64,000 bases of DNA. It comes from Eucalyptus grandis. Its lineage: Eukaryota > Streptophyta > Magnoliopsida > Myrtales > Myrtaceae. The translations under genes and the position numbers were made by a program. This document shows positions 55,055 through 64,000 of the stretch, piece after piece (the first letter of the stretch is position 1; each line of letters starts with the position of its first letter). Where the stretch lies: contig NC_052614.1 in assembly GCF_016545825.1 (NCBI RefSeq), positions 40,890,072 to 40,954,071 of the forward strand, in the 5' to 3' direction. The notes beneath the pieces were generated by a model. That model was not told the DNA's origin and ran no database searches. It saw nothing but the letters and a program-made list of their open reading frames with translations.

Positions 55055-57285
55055 CATGTTGATGGAGGAGCCGAGGCGATGGCGGGCAAAGTAGGGTGTG
55101 GCGGTGGTCAATTAGGCCATGGCGATCAGGCACATTTGATTCGGAGAAGAAGAAAAGGGAGAAATGGGGAGAGAAAAAGAAGAAGGAATAATAAGGACGA
55201 GAAAAAGGTAGAAAAAGAGTAGGAAAACTTCTCTTCAACTCTCCAGTTCCAAAGTGCTAACGTGTCGATCTTCCAGAGGATCCCATTCCCATCAAATATA
55301 CTAAGTTTTGCCGCAATTACGACGTATCGCAATTATAGTACGGCCACAGTTATGCCAAGCCGACACCATTTGTCTATATGTGAAAAGGAGTTCTCTACCG
55401 AATAGTAAAGACCCCCTTTCGGAAGTGTGGTGACACTTCAGCTTCCAACATCCGATTTGTTCCACGAGACTCCAGAGATCATCGTACCGCAGGAGTCAAC
55501 TTGTGTTGCGCTGCTGTCTGCCACCGATTCCCACAACCCAGCTCACCGTTATCTGAAGCAGATTCGAACTCCGGTCCTCAATGTCGTGCTTCTCACACAG
55601 AACCCGAACAGAACTCGGAACTAAGAATGAACGAACACATGGGCCACACACTCGCCAACACTTCCCCTTTCTTTCGTCTTCTACTCCCATCAATGTCAAA
55701 CGTGCTCCGCTTGTTCGCAGACAAGACTTTCTGGTCCACCGCAGAGAGGGAATTCTCTGCAAGTTTTGTGCTTCACAAAGAAATTGACATTGTTTCAATG
55801 ACAACGAATGATTTGAAAAGGATTTTTCTAAGAATAATCGCTGGAAATAACTAACAAATGAAAAATAGTTTTTTATTCATTTATTTTTGTGAGCAATACA
55901 AACGGCTATTATGAAAAATATGTTTTTTCAAATTATTTATTTTTTGCGAAACAAATGGTTAGAAAGAAACTTGAGGTATTGGGATTGAAAGAGAGAAAGA
56001 GAGAATAATAGATGAGCGACATGATGATAGGGTTATTGATTACATGCATGTTGTTTCAACCTTAGTTCTAGCATTGACTAGTTGGGACTAGAGGCTAGAG
56101 GAATAATAAATCGGTCCGATTTGAAATTGTTCTTCTATAATCATTAAAGGCGAGATGCTTCATGGTTAAAGGCAAAGAGAAAAAAAGCACATCGAAAGTT
56201 TTAAAAATCATTCAAATTTTAGAGAACTATAAGATAGGGAGCATCGACATTCAAAAAAGACATGAGCTGAAAGATCTAAATCAAACGAAAAGTAAATCAA
56301 ATTAGATGGATTTCAATTTGTTACATGTTACAGAAATATGATAAAAGGATGCGAGTCCCATGGATTTAGAATGTCATGTCAGGCGTTGGGATATACAGAA
56401 GTTTTCCCGTGGGATGTGAAGGAATTGGACCTTAAAACTTTTTGGAATAGGCAATGTCGGTCATCCCTGGGACGATGATGGGCGTGAAGTGACACAACCT
56501 TCGGCACAACGGGCCGGGCCTTTCAATTTCCGTCAACGTCGATGAAGCTAAAAAGTGAAGAGGAATCTTTTCTTCCATCTGTCTATCTTCGCCATGATGC
56601 GTTTGCTCTGCTCGGAGTGGGTCCTCTCAAGTTACTTCCATCCTGGACCATTCTCAGTGCATGCAAGAGCACAACACGTGGAGCGTGAAGATCCATTGCC
56701 AAAAACATGTTTTTTTTTGTTTATTATTACATTTTCTTACTTAAGACCGCCAACTCCGTGGCAGTAACTTTGATGACCAGATGCCCACCATTCTATGCCT
56801 GTACTAAAACTATTTGCGTGTATTTATAGTGATTATTTAACTTGGAAGATATGAATACTACGTACCGTTAGGGGAAAAAGGGAAAAAAATAGTAGCCACC
56901 ATCGACCATGGCGCTGTTTCCAACTCCAGTATATCTTTGATCTCGCCAACCCTTTTCCAAAGCCTTGATCACAAGGCTGGTGACACCCCTCCGACACCTG
57001 AGGTTGCTCACCTGAGTTCGACCTTTGATCTAGGGTCACCTGAGGCGGATCACCTCCTCCTCATGGGCAAGACCTTAGATCTATCCTGAGAGAAGTGAAA
57101 ATCAATATGAAAGCATATCAAATTAGCTGTTGACAAAAATCAATTTGTGCTTGAGGATTGGACTTTGGCCAAGATCGCTCTGTAGAAAGGCTGGGGTATT
57201 GGCAACACAAGTGTTGCCGGCGCATCCAAAAACCTAATACTTTCACTCGGAGAGATTGCCAAGAGATAACCCAAGTCCAAGCCCG

Positions 57286-58050
57286 TCAACATATTCAGTT
57301 GTACATATTTTCAATTAAGAGCTTAAATCAATAAGCTTAGAGCCAACTAAGATATATTAATTGCTCTACAAAATCACCAATTCTTTGATATAAAATTTCT
57401 TTAAAACAATTCACACGTGTTCTGGTGGTCTCTCCCTTAATCTATGTATCCTCAATATATCCAATTAGACCAATTTTCACTCAAAAGCTTAAATTAATGA
57501 GTTATGAGTTAGCTAAAATATATCAATTGCTCCGCACCACCAACAATTCTCAGATTTAGGATTTCTCTAATGCCTTAGCAATATCCCCATCAAGTGTGAG
57601 CTTAGTGTTTAGGTCCACTCTCCCTTAATCCAAGTATCATTCTACATCAAAATATCTCTGCTTAAATTTCCATCAACACCCAATTTCAACCTTGGTCACT
57701 TTCTCTGGACCAAACCATGAAGTTTGTCATTGTGCCTGTGTTGTTACACCACAATTGCCACCGTGTTCTCGTCAAATTCATTCCTTACAATATTCACCAA
57801 ACACATGAATAGATTGGGGGCTCACTAATTGACCGTCATCTCTAATATCATTTGTTGCAAGCACATAGTAGAAACCTATTACATTCACTTGGGGAGATTG
57901 CTAAGAGAGAACTTAGGTCCAAGCCCAACTACATATCAAGTTGGACTCATCTTCAGTCAAAAAATTAAGCTAATGAGTTATGGGTCAATTATGATATATT
58001 AACTATTTCGCATCATATCAATTTTCCGATTTGACACTTTTTTAACACAA
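57286..58050. repeat. three dispersed direct copies of a ~120-bp unit
   Basis: Copies near 57286, 57456 and 57918 each read a TTCA(A/C/G)T(T/C)A(A)-like start, AGCTTAAAT(C/T)AA or AATTAAGCTAATGAG, (A/G)ATATATTAA(T/C)T(G/A)(C/T)T and a T-rich part with ACACAATT or AACAATTC. They are diverged and not evenly spaced, so this is an old repeat. Confidence 0.45.
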
Positions 58051-59408
58051 TTTATACTTGCATCCTAGCAACGAGGACTCCACGGTGAGGAGCAATAATA
58101 GCACATGGTGGGGAGATGGTGCAGGAAAGTGGAGTGGGGAGAGAGAATAAGAAGAAATTAGGGTTTTCTGGGGTATGTAAATGTCTCGCAATATGTAAGA
58201 GCAAGTAAATCAATTAAAAGGTAATTTTATACAGTAAAGTTACTTGACAACTTTAGAGGATCTCAATTTTATTGGTAACGTGGGCTATTTAATATTTTCA
58301 ATTTGATCGTTGATGTGCCAGAAAGATTAATTCGAAAATCTAAATCTCCGAAACGTAGAAGATCACCCAATCCGTAGATTCAAAGCACAAGCAACATCTC
58401 CCCGGTGGGTGGCATTGCCCACACAATAAACTAAGAGGAAAGCACCGATCACTTCACGAACCTTATCTATCTCTTAATGATCAACACATAATTCCATGTC
58501 CCTCGGCATGTCAAGATACAAGGGAACACGCCCCATTAAGAAATCTAATCGACCTGCGTATAGCAAAAGGAATAAGTGTTCCATACCTTGAATTGATACC
58601 AATGTTGACTAAAAAGATAAACTGAAGATCAGCAAGTTAACAGCAACAAGCAGGTTTGGCAGTATGTGTGTTGTCTGCGATTGAGGAACAGTAATCGCCG
58701 CAATCATAGCCGATCTCCTTTGATCTTAATGCAGATTTAATCAAACTTCTTAATCAAGATGGTTTTATTAATGACTGGACAATGATGGGAACGATATTGT
58801 AATGACTTTGGAAAAAAATAATATTTTGGATTTCGTTTGTCTGCCACTCTACTGTTCCAAATTTGATGGCCATGTGCTTTGATTCAGTCATTCTCGATTT
58901 TTTTATGCATTAACTAATACCCACCGATAAAGAGAGAGGAGAGAGATTCCTACAAACGCAGGTTCTTGTAGTTTTGTCGGGAGGAGTTATTTTTTTAGAT
59001 AGACTCCGACGCTCGTTTAAGTGTCGCAAATCTTTTCTTTGATTTCTTGAACATCACATTAGCAAAAAAATAGATCATTTCAGTGCGTCCTACGATATTT
59101 TCCAGCGATTTGTCCTACTTGACTTTTTTTCTCCTTAAACTTTAAGTCCGACGTGGTATTTTTTTTTTTTTTGAAGTTTAAGTCCAAAATGTCAAAAAAA
59201 TGAGATGGCCTAGCACTTTTGACTATAACGATCCCTTTCGCTGGCTCGGTGTTATCCTTAGCGCTATGGCTCCGCTGGGCCTGGCAAATTTCGTTTGAAC
59301 CGTCCCAAGACAACCATCGGGTCCAAGAAAATTGAAATCTGCTTGATTTTTGTCGGGATTTTGGGGCAGGGTGTGATTGTAGGACGAGGGCCTTTGTGGC
59401 GGGTGGAA

Positions 59409-59660
59409 ATGGAGGGGAGTTCAGGTGGAGTTAGGAGGTGTTGAGGAATGATGTCGAATTGATGTGCAAGACACTACAAGTTGAATACAAGCTCTTTTAC
59501 TTGGATCTGAAGGAGAATCCTTACGGCCGCTACCTCAAGAAATCTGATAAGATGTCAGCCACGTGGTCCACCGTCATCTTGCCCTTCTCCGGCATCTCCT
59601 GGCTCCCGGATCTCTTCAATTACTACGTCAATTTCGACGATCGAGAGATCTTTTGTGGAA
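59409..59660 (+). pseudogene. PURA1: PUR-alpha (purine-rich ssDNA-binding protein) gene fragment, broken
   Basis: From the ATG at 59409, MEGSSGG matches the start of plant Pur-alpha 1. After a frame change in the glycine-rich part, the frame opening at 59438 carries DVELMCKTLQVEYKLFYLDL, ENPYGRYLKKSDK and SWLPDLFNYYVN, the first PUR repeat. Identity is lost after about 59655 (the frame goes on to 59734 in unrelated sequence), so the second and third PUR repeats are missing. Pur-alpha proteins bind single-stranded purine-rich DNA and RNA. Frame break, truncation and single-repeat state make this a pseudogene fragment. A captured or retroposed piece is equally possible; there is no poly(A). Confidence 0.8.
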
Positions 59661-61629
59661 CCGTTTCCAGCTCTTACTCACCATTGCAAATTTCGGCGTC
59701 TAAGTTTACCCCATTTCATTGGCTGTTGGGTTAGGATTCGAAGAACACAACGATTTTAAACCCAATTTGTTAATTTGGGGGAGAGAAAAGTGATGCATGA
59801 CATTTGTACTACTGATTTTGCTGACTTCACTTTGTTGATGAATCACCTACGGTTCACGTTAAAATATTGTTACGTTGGATTCTCTGGCTACAAAAAATGT
59901 CGATGGCAATGATTGATTTTTTATTTTACTATTACAACACTCAAGTGATTGAGAAAAGAAAATTATGATACTGAAGTGAGTGTTGTATAAAGATTATGAC
60001 CTCTGTAATGTCATTTTCCTCCAATAAATTATACCAACTATGTGTCAAGGTAACATATATATCTTACTCAAAATCACAGTACGCATTGTAAAATAACACG
60101 AAAATTAATGAATCTTGCAAATTAAATCTAATGCAAGAAGAAGAAATTATCAAAGAAATCAACGAGTTTATAATTGCTTAATTGTGCAAATATTTTCCAG
60201 CCCTAACTTACTAAGAAAATTCACAAAGAGAAAACTTTATCATTTATATTGTTTGCTCAAGTGTGAAATAACCTAGTAGGATTCTGTTTTTACATATTTT
60301 TCTTTGACTTGCCGACTCAAACTAGGCATCCAACTCTAATGTTGGAAGTGTTTAATAATTTCTTACTTATTTGGACGTCAAACCATAATTTCTATTTGAA
60401 TTTTGGAATTGCTACTTAGATCATATTATTTTCACGGGCTTAAATTCAAGATGTGATTTGACAATTTTCTACCTTAGCTCAATGTTCGTACCCAAGTCAC
60501 AATACTTATCATGCATGTTAGCTCTCCCAACACCTCGACAGGCGCTCAACCATCACAGACATTTATCAAGCCAAAGCTGAACTTAGATTTCTCTAGAGGA
60601 ATGAACTTGGTCCACATTTCTATAGGATTCTCCACCACAAGAAGCTTCTTTATGATTCTATCCTCTTCGGATAGGCTATATCTAACACAGTTATTTCAGT
60701 AACCAATGAACTCAATTTTCTAGTGATATATCTAATTTTCACTTAACGCTCCACTCCTCCAACAAAGTCATGTGACCACATCGCCTCTTCAGCTCCTTTC
60801 TTTTCACCATGTTTCTTACCTTAGTCGTCAATGAAATCATTGTATCTTTTAACAACTCTTTCCAACTTACAGCATAACTGATAGAAGGATAGACATAATC
60901 ACTCAAATATCGGACATCTTTAAGTGTCCTAAGTGACCACCCAATTTTCGTTATACTACCAAAATCACATCCTCTAAAACATAGAGCAACCTCTATCGAC
61001 CTCAGCAAAATCAGGAGAATCCATTACATAGCATTTACAATGTAATCCATGAATTAGGTAAACATTCTTGTAACTGCACGTGAAAAATCAAGTGTAGATG
61101 GGTAAATCGCCTTGATGATCCTCTAACGTTCCTGTTACTGTTGAAGTAGATCATGGCATTTTTTTTTTTTTTACCGAAGTTACTGAACTTTGATTTTAGT
61201 TTTCACGTTGTCACTCTGTTCAAGGTCCGATAATGACTCACGAGAAATTCTAATATACTCAAGATTAAGAAATTTTACCAAATGGGATCAGGGAGTTAAT
61301 TATTACAAAAGCAAACTCTAAACTCAAAGACATAAATCAACACTCTCCGCCCCAAAGATTCCAAGAGGCAGGCAGACACAATTATTTGTCCTATAAAATA
61401 TGAAGCAATGTTGGAGGATTCTCCTTCAGACCATTGCAAACTGGTCTCTTATCATGTTGTACGTCCGGGCTAAGTGAAGATTGTTTCTCTTGCCTACGCT
61501 ACTTTACCTGTCATAGGCAAATCTGGCAAAAATATATATAATTTGCTAGTCCAAAACCCGAAACATCTATGCATGGGTTAAACTAGATGGTTATATAGGT
61601 GTGTGTGTTCGTATAGGACAAGAGAACGC

Positions 61630-61632
<3 letters not shown>

Positions 61633-61661
<29 letters not shown>
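61633..61661. repeat. (GA)n microsatellite upstream of the C2H2 gene
   Basis: About fourteen GA units, about 380 bases before the start codon. GA repeats are common plant promoter-proximal elements. Confidence 0.85.
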
Positions 61662-61663
<2 letters not shown>

Positions 61664-61981
61664 CGCAAACTTTTGTATGGACCGACAGGGGATTCGAATG
61701 CTGCCATTAACAGAGGCGACAAAACCTTCGATTCCCCACTGATCTCCCCATCTCTTTGTCTCTCTTTTACACACTCTCACTTAAACTCATCGTTTTCTTA
61801 CTCTTGTGTCAATCAGTGGATGAAGTAATAGTGAATCATCTACCCCAATATAATGCAGCACATCCCCTCTACTTCGCATCCCCACTCTTACCCATCTCTC
61901 TCTCTCTCGCTCTCGCTCCCGTGAACCGTAACATCACTTGCACTCAAACCTTTCCTCAGTTACACGGTTCTTGGTTCAATC

Positions 61982-61984
<3 letters not shown>

Positions 61985-62043
<59 letters not shown>
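61985..62043 (+). repeat. (CT)n tract abutting the C2H2 start codon
   Basis: About 29 CT units end one base before the ATG at 62045. It lies in the 5' leader. Confidence 0.9.
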
Positions 62044-62044
<1 letters not shown>

Positions 62045-62047
<3 letters not shown>

Positions 62048-62512
62048 GATTATAATTATCAACCCAACACTTCCCTTCATCTCAGCTTACCAAAAACTCA
62101 GCCCAACCTGGAGCTTTTCCTCGATCGGTCGTCCTCCTCCTCATCATCGCCACGCAGTCCATCCGAAGTAGCTCGGATGTTCTCGTGCAACTTCTGCCAG
62201 AGGAAGTTTTACAGCTCGCAGGCGCTTGGCGGCCACCAGAACGCGCACAAGCTCGAGCGCACCCTCGCCAAGAAAAGCAGATCAGAGCTAGGCTCGGCCA
62301 TCAGAGCTCCTGCAGCGCGCTTGCCGTCGGGCTCCAGTCATGCCGTTCGCATTCATCAACACCACCATGAGGACCCAGGTAGCTTTCTTGGAGACGTGGG
62401 CTACGGAGGGGAGCGAGAGATGGCGAAGTACGGGTCGGCTTCAAAAGGGTATCGACCAGAGAATACTCATCAGGAAGAGTTTTGTCAGCTTGACTTGTCC
62501 TTAAGGCTCTGA
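62045..62512 (+). CDS. C2H2 zinc-finger transcription repressor, single finger, EAR motif, 155 aa
   Basis: Single-exon frame. Residues 48-68 form one C2H2 finger (C48-X2-C51-X12-H64-X3-H68) with the plant-specific SSQALGGHQNAH motif. The N-terminus has LHLSLP, a serine-rich stretch follows, and the protein ends in LDLSLRL (residues 149-155), an EAR motif that recruits TOPLESS-type corepressors. It is the size of the small single-finger ZFP1/3/4, KNUCKLES and GIS-like proteins, which act in trichome, leaf or flower development; I cannot say which. The start at 62045 comes right after the CT tract and is the first ATG of the frame. It acts in the nucleus, as known for the family. Confidence 0.9.
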
Positions 62513-63192
62513 ATCGATTATTTTTGAAGAAAAAAGCCTAAGAAAGTAAAGATTAGTATTCAACTCATGAGACTTATTATTAATTGTATTTTACTGGTCA
62601 GAAGTTGCTGATAACTTGTCGCTTCTTCGGATCGAAGAACAAGTTGAGTTGAAGTAAATGCTTCAACGCTGATCAGTGGAAGGAATTGCCTTTCTTCCTT
62701 TTCCTGTCTTTCGGCCCTTTAGAATCTATCTGGGGACAACCTCGTCGCCACACGCGTTGGTCGGTCCATGTGCTCAAGCTCGTTGACTTTACTTAATGGA
62801 AAGTAATTGATGATTGTTGAATGCTTTTGCTGGTGCTCATATGCGTTAGCCGTTTTTACATGAATCGGGTGTCCGCACTTTTTTGTTCAACTAGACTATT
62901 AAAGAACTCGTCGAGCTCGACAGCTTAAATCGACAAGCGATTTGTGTACGCAATCCACCTAATAATTTTTGCGGACATGCAACATATCAAATTCGAGTAA
63001 GTGTGTAAAAGCTACATAGAAATTTGCCCATATTGGCAGCCAGGAGGTGGGGCCATCACCAAATTAAATCTGCTATAACCTTTTTTTCTTTTCTTAAATT
63101 CACACACGTGATATCGACAAAAAGAAAAATCACGCAAATGATTGCTGAGATGTAAGCTAATGAACCCTAATATGCTTATTCGAATAGTATGG
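62513..63192. other. 3' flank of the C2H2 gene
   Basis: Probable 3' UTR then intergenic DNA. TATTATTAATTGTATTTTACT after the stop is AT-rich, with no exact AATAAA. No other gene is seen. Confidence 0.4.
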
Positions 63193-63819
63193 TGTTACGG
63201 CCCCATTTCTTCCGTACTTTTTGAGCTAAAGAGTAGGGTTTTATGGCAAGGGATGAGGAGTGAGTATGCATAAGGGATAAAACAATTGGCTTATGGGAAT
63301 AGCGTCAGGGTGTTTGTAGCTGGAGTTTTGGAGTGTATCGAATACTATCTTAGAGGATTTTTGAAGGTAGGGTTGACTTCCCTTACATAAATTGGTCCAA
63401 AGTTGATGTTGTTTTCTTGATGAGGTTATGATAGGCCGAAACTAGTTGTTGTTTTGAAGTGATCAGTGTGTCTTGCTCGAGGGATTGGATGCTCGAGCTT
63501 AATTGGGCATAGTATGATTCAATGTGAGGATGTGATTTGCCATACCGTCCTCAGGAATGATCTATAAAAGGAAGGCCGATCTACTATTCTTAGCTCATTA
63601 GGCATCACATGGGCTCATTGGGATGTCTGAGCTTAATTGGGCATGGTAAAATACATTATGAGGATATAATTCGCCATATTTTCCTTAGGAATGATCTATA
63701 GAAATAAGGTTGCCTTGGTCCTTTCAGCTCATTAGCTGTCACACAAGCTTGTCCTTTGAGGTGCTAAGGCAATAATGGGACCCTTCAGTCCTCAATCAAG
63801 AAACTGTCCACCCATGACA
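63193..63819 (+). repeat. candidate LTR at the right edge
   Basis: The sequence starts TGTTACGGCCCC and ends CCCATGACA (TG...CA), followed after two bases by TTGTATCAAAGC, which differs at two positions from the tRNA-Met site TGGTATCAGAGC. An element would continue beyond the window, so this is a candidate only. Inside lies a ~134-bp tandem duplication (63495-63628 and 63629-63760). Confidence 0.4.
63495..63760. repeat. tandem duplication, unit ~134 bp
   Basis: GAGCTTAATTGGGCATAG and GAGCTTAATTGGGCATGG start the units. Both go on with AGGAATGATCTATA(A/G)A and AGCTCATTAG. Confidence 0.8.
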
Positions 63820-64000
63820 AATTGTATCAAAGCAGAATCCCTCCAATAAGTGGGTGATTCAGAGAAAATCTGTGTTCTACCTAGTCCTATGAGAGCGAGG
63901 GGTGATTGTCGAGGCTATAAGGCTCTAACAAGGTGTGGCTCCTACCGAGCTTCCAAGATGGCAATGAGTAGGACAAGAATAAACTTAATTACTCACCAAA

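Larger units (their letters stand above)
54717..59408. other. intergenic stretch with repeats, no gene called
   Basis: A (GA)n tract lies at 55029-55054. Open frames at 55007-55222 (+), 54942-55238 (-) and 55427-55854 (both strands) have no recognisable domain; the last is the most gene-like and remains unassigned. Three degenerate copies of a ~120-base unit (AAGCTTAAATTAATGAG, GATATATTAATTGCT and ACACAATT-like words) lie at about 57286-57410, 57456-57570 and 57918-58050. The rest is AT-rich. Confidence 0.4.
59735..62044. other. intergenic region and C2H2 gene upstream region
   Basis: AT-rich up to about 60470. A minus-strand open frame at 60739-61008 (89 codons) and broken minus-strand frames at 60480-60700 read like protein, but I recognise no domain. 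A (GA)n tract (61633-61661) and two CT-rich tracts (61891-61920 and 61985-62043) lie upstream of the zinc-finger gene. A TATATATAA-like string is at about 61533-61541. Confidence 0.4.

Noticed and set aside
61756..62171. Alternative frames over the CT tract upstream of the C2H2 gene
   Set aside because: They encode Ser-Leu repeats from the microsatellite only.

Overview
The window is nuclear DNA from a dicot plant, most likely Myrtaceae and probably Eucalyptus or a close relative. That call rests on intron-split genes, the retrotransposon mix, a plastid rbcL fragment, and a 4-coumarate:CoA ligase (4CL) whose reading looks very like eucalypt 4CL1 as I recall it. No database search was run. Most of the 64 kb is mobile-element and repeat DNA. 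I support only three host genes.

Layout. 1-2950: AT-rich, no recognisable gene. 2954-10704: one genome length of a decayed endogenous caulimovirid (florendovirus-like), set between TA repeats. 11459-20082: a complete but dead Ty3/gypsy chromovirus (Tekay/Del-like) with two ~2 kb LTRs and a 5-bp target duplication. 20380-21541: a 5'-truncated LINE with poly(A) and target duplication. 22291-22677: a small DUF761-family gene. 22945-37420: almost entirely non-coding, with foldback/MITE elements, a solo copia-type LTR and SINE-like pieces. 37641-38135: an rbcL fragment of plastid origin. 38492-39236: ~320-bp tandem repeats. 39313-40475: 4CL upstream region with four AC (MYB-binding) elements and a SINE. 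40885-46376: the five-exon 4CL gene. 47840-52523: two decayed LINE fragments, the second bounded by a perfect 106-bp direct repeat. 52919-53723: a copia gag remnant. 54491-61700: repeats and unrecognised DNA, with a broken PUR-alpha fragment at 59409. 62045-62512: a single-finger C2H2 zinc-finger gene with a C-terminal EAR repressor motif. 63193-64000: a probable LTR running off the window.

The host genes are not functionally linked as far as can be seen. 4CL makes CoA thioesters of hydroxycinnamates for lignin and flavonoids, and its AC elements fit MYB control. The DUF761 gene and the zinc-finger gene stand alone.

The two most useful leads are a 2-base loss in a C-run of the last 4CL exon, which takes the catalytic-lysine (A10) motif out of frame, and the LINE fragment held between 106-bp perfect repeats, which does not fit normal LINE insertion.
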